A model generated the notes under the pieces. It was not told where the DNA came from. It saw only the letters and a list, made by a program, of their open reading frames with translations, and searched no databases. From Microvirga arvi (lineage in GTDB: Bacteria > Pseudomonadota > Alphaproteobacteria > Rhizobiales > Beijerinckiaceae): a stretch of DNA of 53,409 nucleotides. The stretch lies in NCBI RefSeq assembly GCF_016892765.1, contig NZ_JAFEMD010000038.1, positions 1 through 53,409 of the forward strand, in the 5' to 3' direction. Positions 1 to 7,747 of the stretch are shown in pieces (position 1 is the first letter of the stretch; each line of letters starts with the position of its first letter). The translations under genes were made by a program, and so were the position numbers.

Positions 1-321
1 GGCGTGGGCCTCGTCGATGGTAGAGAGCTGATTCCCAGAGCCAGGTTATGGCGCGGTCCCCGGAATTACTCCATGTGTGCCGGTGGTCGGAATCGGTTCA
101 AGGCCCCCGTCGAGCAGACGGATAACGCCTGGAACGGTCACCGGGCCGGCATCGCCTGAACGCCTAAACAAGCCGTGCGCGAAGAGGCACCTCGGCTCTT
201 CCCTTTCACCATCCACCATCGAGCCGGGCTGCCCGTCGCGCCACCCTCGATCTCAACCAAAAGGCTCGCAGCTCACGCTGCGGGCCCCAGGGCGCTGGCT
301 CTTTGACATCGAAACCACTGT

Positions 322-391
322 CGTCATCCCGGACGAAGCGCAGCGCAGATCCGGGATCGCAAGACGAGTTAAGCGCTGTCATCCCGGATGT
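322..391. repeat. Intergenic palindromic repeat (GTCATCCCGG family)
   Basis: The arms ATCCCGGA (326-333) and TCCGGGAT (350-357) are perfect complements around a short GC-rich loop, and a second GTCATCCCGGATG half-copy follows at 379-391. Units of this kind are scattered between genes in many Hyphomicrobiales. The rest of 1-465 holds no gene I can support. Frame 1 is open from the left edge to a TGA at 157-159, but the 52 residues match nothing I recognise. Confidence 0.6.
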
Positions 392-465
392 TCAAGCTCG
401 GCTGTTGTCGCTCTGAGGAAAACATGCTCCTATTCGTAACTCAGTCACGAAACTGGAGCTTCATC

Positions 466-858
466 ATGGAACGCGCCATGGCCGCCGCCGCAGGGTTGCT
501 TGTGCTGGCAGGCTCCGCATCTGCCGAAACGCGGGAGCGGACCATCAAGGCGAATACCGTCGCGGCTGTCGGCGGCTTCCTGGGCTACGAGGTCGATACC
601 TGTTACCCGGCCGAAATTCCCGATGTGAAGATCCGGCAGGCGCCGGCGAACGGAAGCCTCCGCATCGTTCCCCACGAAGAGGTCCTCGGCAAGGATTCGC
701 GCTGCCCGGGCACCAAGGTTCGCGGACTGGCCTACGTTTACACGCCGAAGAAAGGGTTCAGGGGAACGGACGAAGCGACGGTCGACGTGCCTTGGAATTC
801 CACGGATAGCGGGCGCGCGACGATCCTGTCCTATACCTACCGGATCCGGGTCGAGTGA
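466..858 (+). CDS. Hypothetical secreted protein with signal peptide
   Basis: This is a 130-residue protein with no family I recognise. It opens with a short signal peptide (MERAMAAAAGLLVLAGSASA, cleavage after the ASA), then a predicted beta-rich domain ending in an aromatic strand motif (SYTYRIRV). Two cysteines near residues 46 and 80 could form a disulfide in the periplasm. The ATG at 466 is preferred over one at 388 because only it places the signal peptide at the N terminus. The gene stands alone, with a palindromic repeat starting 66 bases after its stop. The wording 'YVYTPKKGFRGTDEATV' resembles Ig-like or cadherin-like repeat modules of secreted proteins, but that is only suggestive. 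Confidence 0.7.
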   Translation: MERAMAAAAGLLVLAGSASAETRERTIKANTVAAVGGFLGYEVDTCYPAEIPDVKIRQAPANGSLRIVPHEEVLGKDSRCPGTKVRGLAYVYTPKKGFRGTDEATVDVPWNSTDSGRATILSYTYRIRVE

Positions 859-923
859 CGATCCCGGCGATGGCCGATGGCAGGGGATGCGGCCGGGCGT
901 GACACCGGGGCGCTTTGGTTCTA

Positions 924-1030
924 GAGCATCGGACCTGAAAGTGGATTCCACTTTCAGGTCCGATGCTCCACTCTTCAAAGAGCGCATCGTTGATGCAGAA
1001 AACCGGGTCCACTTTTCTGCACGATGCGCT
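924..1030. repeat. Composite REP-like element, two hairpins
   Basis: The first hairpin (924-968) is a perfect 22-bp inverted repeat around a single T, beginning GAGCATCGGACC and ending GGTCCGATGCTC. The second (about 981-1030) pairs AGCGCATCGT with ACGATGCGCT and carries GCAGAAAA/TTTTCTGC inner arms with a 4-base insertion on the left side. Related copies lie at 9490-9610 (same parts, opposite order) and 30306-30355 (a shortened hybrid). Confidence 0.85.
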
Positions 1031-1058
1031 AAGACGCCGTGAACCCTGAAGAAGCGCC

Positions 1059-2174
1059 ATGTCCCACAACACCTTTGGTCACCTGTTCCGCGTCACCACC
1101 TTCGGCGAAAGCCACGGGCCCGCGCTTGGCTGCGTGGTCGATGGCTGCCCGCCTCTGATCCCGCTGGAGGCCGCCGAGATCCAGGCGGAGCTCGACCGCC
1201 GCCGGCCGGGCCAGTCGCGGTTCACCACCCAGCGCCAGGAGCCGGACCAGGTGAAGATCCTCTCGGGGGTCTTCATCGATGAGCGTACGGGCAAGCAGGT
1301 CACCACCGGCACTCCCATCGCGCTCCTGATCGAGAACGTGGACCAGCGTTCCAAGGATTATTCCGAGATCAAGAACTCCTATCGTCCGGGCCATGCGGAT
1401 TTCACCTATGACGTGAAATACGGCATCCGGGATTATCGCGGCGGCGGACGCTCCTCGGCCCGCGAGACGGCGGCGCGCGTGGCCGCCGGCGCCATCGCCC
1501 GAAAGGTTCTGCCCGGCATCACCATTCGCGGCGCCCTCGTCCAGATGGGGCCGCACGCGATCGACCGCGGCAACTGGGATTGGGACGAGGTGTCCCTCAA
1601 CCCGTTCTTCTGCCCCGACGCGAAGGCGGCCCAATTCTACGAGGACTATCTCGACAGCCTGCGCAAGGCCGGCTCCTCCATCGGCGCGGTGCTGGAGATC
1701 GTGGCCGAGGGCGTACCCGCCGGCCTCGGCGCGCCGATCTACGGCAAGCTCGACGCGGAGCTCGCCTCCGCGCTCATGTCGATCAATGCGGTCAAGGGCG
1801 TCGAGATCGGCGACGGCTTCGCGGCGGCCGCCCTGCGCGGCGAGGAGAATGCCGACGAGATGCGGCCCGGCAATCAGGGCGCCCCGACCTTCCGCTCGAA
1901 CCATGCCGGCGGCGTGCTCGGCGGCATCTCCACCGGCCAGCCTTTGGTGTGCCGTTTCGCCGTGAAGCCGACCTCCTCGATCCTGACGCCGCGCGCGAGC
2001 GTCACCCGCTCCGGTGCCGAGGCCGAGGTGATGACCAAGGGCCGCCACGACCCCTGCGTCGGCATCCGGGCCGTGCCGGTGGGCGAGGCGATGGTCGCCT
2101 GCGTCCTGGCCGACCAGTTCCTGCGCCATCGCGGGCAGGTGGGCCAGAGCGCAGCATGGCCGTTCGGGGGCTAA
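1059..2174 (+). CDS. aroC: Chorismate synthase
   Basis: The enzyme converts 5-enolpyruvylshikimate-3-phosphate to chorismate with reduced FMN, the last step of the shikimate pathway, in the cytoplasm. At 371 residues it has the usual length. Family signatures are clear: [10 protein letters not shown] near residue 14, DRRRPGQS near 48, the [16 protein letters not shown] stretch near 126, and the C-terminal block with SGAEAEV and GRHDP. The gene stands alone: the composite palindromic element ends 28 bases before the start and more palindromes follow the stop, so it is probably monocistronic. The large ORF on the opposite strand is a codon-bias shadow. Confidence 0.98.
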   Translation: MSHNTFGHLFRVTTFGESHGPALGCVVDGCPPLIPLEAAEIQAELDRRRPGQSRFTTQRQEPDQVKILSGVFIDERTGKQVTTGTPIALLIENVDQRSKDYSEIKNSYRPGHADFTYDVKYGIRDYRGGGRSSARETAARVAAGAIARKVLPGITIRGALVQMGPHAIDRGNWDWDEVSLNPFFCPDAKAAQFYEDYLDSLRKAGSSIGAVLEIVAEGVPAGLGAPIYGKLDAELASALMSINAVKGVEIGDGFAAAALRGEENADEMRPGNQGAPTFRSNHAGGVLGGISTGQPLVCRFAVKPTSSILTPRASVTRSGAEAEVMTKGRHDPCVGIRAVPVGEAMVACVLADQFLRHRGQVGQSAAWPFGG

Positions 2175-2184
2175 ACGCACTGGA

Positions 2185-2276
2185 CGTCATGGCCGGGCTT
2201 GTCCCGGCCATCCCGATACGTGAAGAGTGCTGAGCCTCATTCAATCGTCATCACCGGCACAAGGCCGGTGATGACG
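2185..2276. repeat. Two adjacent intergenic palindromes after aroC
   Basis: ATGGCCGGG (2189-2197) pairs with CCCGGCCAT (2203-2211). CGTCATCACCGGC (2246-2258) pairs perfectly with GCCGGTGATGACG (2264-2276) around a 5-base loop. Both are typical Hyphomicrobiales intergenic units. The second could end aroC transcription, although no T-run follows it. Confidence 0.7.
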
Positions 2277-2333
2277 ACAGAGGTATCTAGGCCCCCCCGA
2301 CACTAAAGCACTTTTGCAAACTTTGGCCGGCAA

Positions 2334-2352
2334 ATTTTAGTTTTACTAAAAT
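2334..2352. promoter_or_regulatory. Candidate operator: ATTTTAG-N5-CTAAAAT
   Basis: A perfect 7-bp inverted repeat, ATTTTAG TTTTA CTAAAAT, ends 25 bases before the ATG at 2378. It lies in a short AT-rich patch inside otherwise GC-rich sequence, where a promoter would be expected. Its size suits a dimeric Cro/CI-type helix-turn-helix protein, and the next gene encodes such a domain at its N terminus. That link is an inference. Confidence 0.5.
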
Positions 2353-2377
2353 CGCCCCTTAAGTTAAGCCTCCAGGC

Positions 2378-3667
2378 ATGAAACTGGCTGAGTGGCTCTC
2401 CCGCAATGGCATGCCGCGCGTGGAATTCGCGCGGCGGATTGGCGTCACGCCCGGCGCCATCACCCAGCTATGCAACTCCGACCAAGCCTGGCTGTCCCGA
2501 GATACGGCGGAAGTGATCGCCCGTGAGACCCGCGGAGCCGTCACTCCGAACGACTTCTTGCCCCCATCCGCCAAGGAGGCCCTGATGCCCAATTCCGTCA
2601 CCGATGCCATCGAGGCTTTCGCCCGCGGTGAAATCGTCATCGTCACGGACGACGACGACCGCGAGAACGAGGGCGATCTCATCGTAGCGGCCTCCCTCTG
2701 CACCCCGGAGAAAATGGCCTTCATCATCCGCAACACCTGCGGCATCGTCTGCGCGCCGCTGACGGCCGCGGAGGCTCGCCGCCTGCGGCTCGATCCGATG
2801 GTGGCCTCGAACGATGCGCCGCTGGGCACCGCCTTCACGGTGACGGTCGATGTCAAGCACGGGCTGACCACCGGCATCTCGGCCGAGCAGCGTTCGAACA
2901 CGGTGCGGGCGCTTGCCAACAACAACATGGGCGCCGCCGATTTCGTGCGTCCCGGACACGTCTTTCCGCTCATCGCCAAGGACGGCGGCGTGCTCATGCG
3001 CTCCGGCCACACCGAGGCGGCGGTGGACCTCTGCAGGCTCGCCGACCTGCCACCGGTGGGCGTGATCTGCGAGCTCGCCAACGACGACGGCACGGTAATG
3101 AAGGGCGCGCAGATCGATGCCTTCGCGGAGAAGCACAGCCTCAAGCGGATCTCGGTCGCCGATCTGATCGCCTATCGCCAGGCGCGGGAGAAGCTCGTCG
3201 AGCGCATCGCCACCTTCCCGGTCGAGACCCAGTGGGGCTCGTTCACGGGCTATGCCTATTCGACGCCGTTCGACAGCGTGCAGCACATGGCCCTCGTCCA
3301 TGGCCGCATCGGTGACGGCACGAACATTCCCGTGCGCCTTCACCGGGCCAATGCGCTCACCGATGTCTTCGAGGGCGGCAAGGCCGTGAACGCCTCCCTG
3401 CAGCGCTTCGTGAAGGAGGGCAGGGGCGTCCTCGTCTATCTGCGCGACGGGACGGCGGGCGTCCCCATGACGAATTTCACGGAGACCGAAGAGGCGGGAT
3501 CAGAGGCTGTGCGCTCGAGCCAGTGGCGCGAAATCGGCCTCGGCGCGCAGATCCTGAAGGATCTCGGCGTCGCCTCCATCCGCAACCTCGCCACCTCGAG
3601 CCGCTCCTATGTCGGCCTCTCCGGCTTCGGAATCGAGCTTCTGAGTGAGGAGTCGATCGATCACTGA
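2378..3667 (+). CDS. ribB: HTH-fused 3,4-dihydroxy-2-butanone-4-phosphate synthase with degenerate RibA domain (RibBX type)
   Basis: The enzyme makes 3,4-dihydroxy-2-butanone 4-phosphate from ribulose 5-phosphate for riboflavin synthesis. Residues 1-60 form a Cro/CI-like helix-turn-helix (FARRIGVTPGAITQL). Residues 70-275 are the RibB domain, with the acidic loop RENEGDL (95-101), HGLTTGISA near 161 and RSGHTEAAVDL near 208. Residues 280-429 resemble GTP cyclohydrolase II but lack the zinc cysteines: the position of C-x10-CxC reads RANALTDVFEGGKAVN. GTP cyclohydrolase activity is therefore unlikely, as in the RibBX proteins of rhizobia and Brucella. A second start at 2585 has a strong Shine-Dalgarno and would yield the classical RibB N terminus, so two forms are possible. 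I see no FMN riboswitch upstream. Confidence 0.93.
   Translation: MKLAEWLSRNGMPRVEFARRIGVTPGAITQLCNSDQAWLSRDTAEVIARETRGAVTPNDFLPPSAKEALMPNSVTDAIEAFARGEIVIVTDDDDRENEGDLIVAASLCTPEKMAFIIRNTCGIVCAPLTAAEARRLRLDPMVASNDAPLGTAFTVTVDVKHGLTTGISAEQRSNTVRALANNNMGAADFVRPGHVFPLIAKDGGVLMRSGHTEAAVDLCRLADLPPVGVICELANDDGTVMKGAQIDAFAEKHSLKRISVADLIAYRQAREKLVERIATFPVETQWGSFTGYAYSTPFDSVQHMALVHGRIGDGTNIPVRLHRANALTDVFEGGKAVNASLQRFVKEGRGVLVYLRDGTAGVPMTNFTETEEAGSEAVRSSQWREIGLGAQILKDLGVASIRNLATSSRSYVGLSGFGIELLSEESIDH
2573..2587 (+). promoter_or_regulatory. Internal ribosome binding site and second start of ribB
   Basis: AAGGAGG at 2573-2579 sits 5 bases before an in-frame ATG at 2585. This is better than anything upstream of the 2378 start. 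The product from here (MPNSVTDAIEAF...) starts where ordinary RibB proteins start. Either the internal start is the main one or the gene makes a long HTH-bearing form and a short form. Confidence 0.55.
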
Positions 3668-3695
3668 TCGACTTTCAGCACTTTCCTGCAAACCC

Positions 3696-3803
3696 AACCT
3701 CCTCCTGAGGAGGTCGAGTAGCGACCGTCTCGAAGGAGGTTCCAGAGAGCACTGAATCCCTCCTTCGAGACGCAGCTTCACGGCTGCTCCTCAGAATGAG
3801 GGC
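3696..3803. repeat. Long intergenic palindrome (CCTCCTGAGGAGG / TCGAGACG family)
   Basis: CCTCCTCCTGAGGAG and CGTCTCGAAGGAGG on the left are mirrored by CCTCCTTCGAGACG and GCTCCTCAGAATGAGG on the right, giving a long imperfect hairpin between convergent genes. The wording matches a repeat family common between genes in this order. It may act as a bidirectional transcription barrier. Confidence 0.65.
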
Positions 3804-3825
3804 AGTGTTTCTGTGTCTGTTGTGC

Positions 3826-4767
3826 CTACGCCCCCGTCTCGCGCCCCATCAGCGCGTCGAGATGGAAGGCGACGGACCGGGAGAGCCCTTCGAGGTCGTA
3901 GCCGCCTTCGAGAACGGAGACGATCCGCCGGCTGCAATGGCGCTCGGCGAGATCCATCAGTTTTTGTGTCGCCCAGGCGAAATCCGACTCCGTCAGGTTC
4001 AGGCTGGCGAGCGGATCGCGCCAATGGGCATCGAAGCCCGCCGAAATGACGATGAGATCGGGCGCGAAATCGTCGATGCGCGGCAGGACGACGGTCTCCA
4101 CCGCCTCGCGGAAGGCCTCCGTCCCGTCGCCAGCCCTCAGCGGCGCGTTGACGATGGTGCCGTGATCGCCGGTCTCGGAGAGTGCGCCTGTGCCGGGATA
4201 GAGCGGCGCCTCATGGGTCGAGCAATACAGCACGGTCTCATCCGACCAGAAGATGTCCTGGGTGCCGTTGCCGTGATGCACGTCCCAGTCGAAGATCGCG
4301 ACGCGCTCGGCGCCGTGGCACCTCTGGGCATGGCGGGCGGCGATCGCCGCATTGTTGAAGAAGCAGAAGCCCATGGCCCGCACGCGCTCGGCGTGATGGC
4401 CCGGCGGGCGCATGGCCACAAAGGCGTTCGTCACCTTGCCCGTCATGACCTCGTCGACCGCCTGCACCGCACCGCCGGCCCCGCGAAGGGCCGCCTCATA
4501 GGTGCCGGGCGACATCACCGTGTCCTCATCAATGCGGACTAACCCCTCCCGAGGGCTTATGTCGCGCAGATTGCGGATGTACTCTTCCGGATGAGCAAGG
4601 GCGAGACTGTCCATCTCCGCCATGGGCGCCTGCTCCCGGACGAGCGACGTGAACCGCTCCTTCTCCAGGGCGCGCTCGATGGCGCGGATGCGGTCGGGAC
4701 GCTCGGGGTGCCCGAAAGGCGTCTGGTGGTCGAGGCATGCCGGGTGGCTGATGTAGAGCGTGGACAT
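3826..4767 (-). CDS. Histone deacetylase-family amidohydrolase
   Basis: This zinc-dependent deacetylase-fold enzyme of 313 residues would act on an acetylated amine (acetylpolyamine or acetyl-lysine class) in the cytoplasm. Visible motifs are RPPGHHA near residue 127, the metal-site block DWDVHHGNGTQ near 160, AGFDAHWRDPLASL near 244, and EGGYDLEGL near the C terminus. This order is that of class II bacterial HDAC/AcuC/AphA-like proteins. The start at 4767 (MSTLYISHPACLDH) is chosen over 4809 because the family begins with this strand. The gene converges on ribB across a palindromic repeat and has no operon partner. The natural substrate cannot be told from sequence. Confidence 0.93.
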   Translation of the reverse strand: MSTLYISHPACLDHQTPFGHPERPDRIRAIERALEKERFTSLVREQAPMAEMDSLALAHPEEYIRNLRDISPREGLVRIDEDTVMSPGTYEAALRGAGGAVQAVDEVMTGKVTNAFVAMRPPGHHAERVRAMGFCFFNNAAIAARHAQRCHGAERVAIFDWDVHHGNGTQDIFWSDETVLYCSTHEAPLYPGTGALSETGDHGTIVNAPLRAGDGTEAFREAVETVVLPRIDDFAPDLIVISAGFDAHWRDPLASLNLTESDFAWATQKLMDLAERHCSRRIVSVLEGGYDLEGLSRSVAFHLDALMGRETGA

Positions 4768-4958
4768 GGATCTTCTTGGATAGGACCGCCGCCAATGTCG
4801 CAGCGTCACGTGCGCCTGTCTATGTTGTTGCGATGCAACACCTTCCGGAGCGGAGCCGTGTCATGGTGTGTTTCGATTCGTCTTCACGACCTCACGGTCT
4901 GTAAGCCGCCCGACGTCACCCTTCGCTACACTCCGCTGAGTCCTTAGAGCTTTGCACG

Positions 4959-5546
4959 ATGCGCTTTTTTAGTCTGCCTCTTCTTTTGGTAATGATGACG
5001 GCCCTGGCCGGATGCAACTTCAAGGGCGTTCCGGACCCGCAGGTTTCGGCGCGCGATGCCGAATGGATCGCGAAGGTTCCGAAGGCCGAGGAGGATCCGC
5101 GCTTCGGGCGCTACATGATCGACGATCCAACGGGCGAGGCGCCGGGCACCATCGTGGTGGATACGAAGGAGCGCCAGCTCTACCTCGTTCAGGCGAACAG
5201 GAAGGCGATCCGCTACGGCGTGGCCGTCGGCGACGAGGCCTATGGCTGGACCGGCACGGCCACCGTCGCGCGCAAGGCCGAATGGCCCGATTGGAACCCG
5301 CCGGCCGAGATGAAGGCCCGCTGGTCCCATGTCCAGTATACGAAGGGCGGCCCGGAAAACCCGCTCGGGGCACGGGCGCTCTATCTCTACGAGGGCAACA
5401 AGGACACCCTTTACCGCATCCATGGCACCAACGAGCCGGAGAAGATCGGCTTTGCCGTGTCCTCGGGCTGCATCCGGATGCGCAACATCGACGTGATAGA
5501 CCTCTACAACCGCGTGCCGGTGAACACGAAGGTCATCGTCCGCTAA
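4959..5546 (+). CDS. L,D-transpeptidase (YkuD) lipoprotein
   Basis: This is a 195-residue envelope enzyme. The N terminus is a lipoprotein signal, with a hydrophobic stretch then lipobox LAGC at residues 16-19, so the mature protein begins at Cys19 and is membrane-anchored in the periplasm. The YkuD catalytic domain covers about residues 60-195. HGTNEP near 151 and the active-site SSGCIRMRN near 165 carry the catalytic histidine, cysteine and arginine. Family members form 3-3 crosslinks in peptidoglycan or attach proteins to it. Which reaction applies here is not visible. The gene is single and ends at a strong terminator. Confidence 0.95.
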   Translation: MRFFSLPLLLVMMTALAGCNFKGVPDPQVSARDAEWIAKVPKAEEDPRFGRYMIDDPTGEAPGTIVVDTKERQLYLVQANRKAIRYGVAVGDEAYGWTGTATVARKAEWPDWNPPAEMKARWSHVQYTKGGPENPLGARALYLYEGNKDTLYRIHGTNEPEKIGFAVSSGCIRMRNIDVIDLYNRVPVNTKVIVR

Positions 5547-5567
5547 GGCTGCTACAGTCGATACGAA

Positions 5568-5590
5568 AAGAGCGCCCGAGGGGCGCTCTT
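5568..5590. terminator. Bidirectional intrinsic terminator
   Basis: AAGAGCGCCC and GGGCGCTCTT form a 10-bp perfect stem with a GAG loop. Downstream on the plus strand lies CTTGTTT, and the A-rich side serves the minus strand. It separates the L,D-transpeptidase gene from the small minus-strand gene ending at 5602. Confidence 0.88.
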
Positions 5591-5601
5591 CTTGTTTCGA
5601 G

Positions 5602-5793
5602 TTACTGGTCTAGGACAGCTTCCTTGCGCAGGAAGGCAGGAAGCTCGGAGATCTTCGGGCGGCTCCGCTGCAGCTTGGCAGCCTGAACGGCTGCGGCGAG
5701 CGCCGGCAGGGCGACGTTCTTGAAGGCCGGGATGGATTGGGCGGCGTTCTGCTGGCCTGAACGGATGTCTCGGCTCGAAGCGTTCTGGGTCAT
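5602..5793 (-). CDS. Small hypothetical protein (63 aa)
   Basis: I do not recognise this protein. It is 63 residues long, polar at the N terminus (MTQNASSRD) with an alanine-rich, probably helical middle and a basic C-terminal part (KLQRSRPKISELPAFLRKE). It has no signal peptide or membrane segment. The start at 5793 is preceded on the minus strand by an AGAGAGGA Shine-Dalgarno, and the gene is followed by a good terminator, which together support a real small gene. A longer reading to 5838 has no better start. Confidence 0.6.
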   Translation of the reverse strand: MTQNASSRDIRSGQQNAAQSIPAFKNVALPALAAAVQAAKLQRSRPKISELPAFLRKEAVLDQ

Positions 5794-6008
5794 GGATCCT
5801 CTCTGAAATACACAGGCTGTTCGACAACCTGCCTTCATGATCTGCAGGGCTGTGACCGCTTTGGGGCAGACCGGTGATCATCTGTTGGCTTGGCTGCAGA
5901 TGAACCAAGCAAGGTGAATCAACGTTTAACGGGGCTGCAGGCCCGCAGGCGAAGCGGGGTCGTGAAAGCTCCCGTTGACGTTGGGATATGGTCTAGAGCC
6001 GGGCTGCC

Positions 6009-6854
6009 TCAGAGGCTGTGCGCAGCCACACCTTTCGCAAAGGTCTCGCCGTCCCGCAGTCCCATCTCATAGGCCTTGCGGATCCCGGCCGGATTGGTGA
6101 TGTCGAACTGACCGATGGGGACGGGGCTTGAGGGTTGGACATAGGTGCGCCCCTTCACGGCCGGAAAAGCGCGGTAGAGACGCGAGAGGATCACCAGGGT
6201 CTTGCCGCCCTGCGCTTCGACCGGGAGCAAGGGCTCCGTCGGCACGTTGTCAACGAGCCCGCCATCGAGCGCCACCATGCCGCCGATGCGGCCGACCGGC
6301 ATGAAAGGCGGAACGCTGGCGCTCGCCATCAGGGCTGCCGATAATTCCGCAGGGGAGGCGAGGTCCTGCACGCGGACGAATTCCGGACGGAACCCCAGGG
6401 CCCGACCACCCTTCGGATGGACCGGGGAGCGCCATTTCTTCTCGATCTGGTAAGTGACGATGCCCAAGGGGATGGCGAGCGAGAGGGGCAGGCGGCGGGG
6501 CTTGCGGGCCAGCCCGATCAAGATGCTCGGACCCTGCCTGAGGCGATCCAGAGCCGCCTCGTCGATGATGCTCTCGATGAGGCTGCGGTACATGAGCGAG
6601 ACGGGCCAGGGGGAGCCCTCGCTGCGCCAGGCCCGCCATTCGAAGTTGCGGCGGCCCAGGCTGCAGCCTTCGGCCACCATCTCGTTGACCTTTCTGCCGA
6701 GTCCGAGAAGGCTATAGCAGGCGGACCAGGCGCCCGCGCTGACGCCGACCACCATGTCCGGCTTCAATCCGAGCAGCGGTCCTGCCGCCTCCCAGAAGCC
6801 TCCCTGCCAGTAGCAGCGGTTGCCGCCGCCCGCGAATGCCACCGCGTCGAACAT
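6009..6854 (-). CDS. Patatin-like phospholipase family protein
   Basis: This 281-residue acyl hydrolase has the patatin fold. It has the oxyanion-hole loop FAGGGNR near residue 8, the nucleophile elbow GVSAG near 37 (Ser of GXSXG) and the catalytic aspartate in ALDGGLVDN near 215, so the Ser-Asp dyad is intact. No signal peptide is seen, so it is probably cytoplasmic or membrane-peripheral. A hydrophobic stretch around residues 122-136 could contact membrane. It lies 7 bases downstream of the MarR regulator gene on the same strand and is very likely in the same transcript. Its substrate is unknown. Confidence 0.92.
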   Translation of the reverse strand: MFDAVAFAGGGNRCYWQGGFWEAAGPLLGLKPDMVVGVSAGAWSACYSLLGLGRKVNEMVAEGCSLGRRNFEWRAWRSEGSPWPVSLMYRSLIESIIDEAALDRLRQGPSILIGLARKPRRLPLSLAIPLGIVTYQIEKKWRSPVHPKGGRALGFRPEFVRVQDLASPAELSAALMASASVPPFMPVGRIGGMVALDGGLVDNVPTEPLLPVEAQGGKTLVILSRLYRAFPAVKGRTYVQPSSPVPIGQFDITNPAGIRKAYEMGLRDGETFAKGVAAHSL

Positions 6855-6861
6855 CGTCGCC

Positions 6862-7371
6862 CTATTCTGCCTTGGCTGGCGACGAGTCCTCCTCGGCTCG
6901 CGCCCGGTCCCGCCACGCCAGAACGATCCGCTCCAGATCAGCCAGATCCTGGGCCGGCAGCGTTCCGAGGGTCCGCATCACGTAGCTCCGTTGAGCCGCA
7001 ATCCCCTGGTCGGCGAGATCACGCCCTTTCGGGGTGAGATAGAGGGCATTGGAACGCCGGTCACCCGGGATCGAGCGCCGCTCCACAAGACCGGCCTCGA
7101 CCATGCGGTCCAGCAGGCCCGAAACATTGCCCTTGGTCACATAGAGCCGCTCCGCCAGCTCCTGCTGGCTCAGGCCTTCGCGCTCGGTCAGGGTGGAGAG
7201 CAGATCGAACTGGGGGATGGACAGGCCCAGAATCCTCAGTTCCGTGGCCACGGCATTCGAGGCCCGCCGGTTCAGGCGGATGATCCGGAACCAGATCCGT
7301 AACGGATCAGTCGCCTCCATATGAGCGGGGGCAGAGGTAGAGGGCGTCAAGGATTTAAGCTCCTGGTACAA
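6862..7371 (-). CDS. MarR-family transcriptional regulator
   Basis: This 169-residue regulator has a winged helix-turn-helix. Residues about 35-110 hold the MarR core: ELRILGLSIPQFDLLSTL, then LSQQELAERLYVTKGNVSGL as recognition region, then the wing VERRSIPGDRRSNALYLT. An acidic/alanine-rich tail ends the protein. MarR proteins act as dimers, usually repressors released by small ligands. The patatin-like gene follows at once, so that lipase is the likely regulated partner together with the regulator itself. The operator is not obvious. Confidence 0.95.
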   Translation of the reverse strand: MYQELKSLTPSTSAPAHMEATDPLRIWFRIIRLNRRASNAVATELRILGLSIPQFDLLSTLTEREGLSQQELAERLYVTKGNVSGLLDRMVEAGLVERRSIPGDRRSNALYLTPKGRDLADQGIAAQRSYVMRTLGTLPAQDLADLERIVLAWRDRARAEEDSSPAKAE

Positions 7372-7540
7372 GCCAGATAGTTTAGAGCGAAACCATTCCT
7401 GCCGTCACCCCTCACAGCGCTTCGGATGAGCATCTCCCAACGACTTTCAGGTGGGGCATGAGGAGGATACCCGACTGAGCCATGTGTTCCAATATTCCAC
7501 ATCTGTGGTAGAGCTTGGAGGGTAACGCCGGGATTGAGCG

Positions 7541-7747
7541 ATGGCCGTCCTGCTCAAGCGGGTCGAGGACCAGGAGAAGGATGAAGATGACGGGAACGAT
7601 TTCAAGGTCCCGGCTTTTCTCTCCACCCACCCGGTCACCGATCAACGGCTGAAAGCTTTGGAAAAACTGGTGCCGTCCCGCCAAGGCGAGCCGATTCTCG
7701 ATCAAGAGCAGTGGCGCGCACTCAAAGAGATTTGTAAGACCGCCTGA
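7541..7747 (+). pseudogene. Remnant of an M48-family zinc metallopeptidase (C-terminal end only)
   Basis: The 68 residues contain FLSTHPVTDQRLKALEKL, the wording that closes many M48-family (HtpX/Oma1-like) peptidases. The HExxH zinc motif and the rest of the catalytic domain are missing: an in-frame TGA stands at 7535-7537 just before the ATG, and I see no peptidase coding further up. The stop codon overlaps the start of the DUF1499 gene (TGATG), so an intact peptidase gene was probably once translationally coupled to it. It may survive as a leader for that gene. Confidence 0.65.

Noticed and set aside
1..159. Frame-1 open reading to a TGA at 157-159, possible C terminus of a gene from the left
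   Set aside because: The 52 residues match no family I recognise and the start lies outside the window, so it cannot be supported.
1029..2180. 383-codon ORF on the minus strand opposite aroC
   Set aside because: Codon-bias shadow; aroC on the plus strand is unmistakable and the shadow protein has no family wording.
2277..2377. FMN riboswitch before the riboflavin gene
   Set aside because: The space between the palindromes and the start is too short and lacks the conserved RFN helices; only the AT-rich palindrome is seen.
2468..3343. 291-codon minus-strand ORF opposite ribB
   Set aside because: Shadow of a high-GC gene; composition is His/Arg/Gly-rich without domains.
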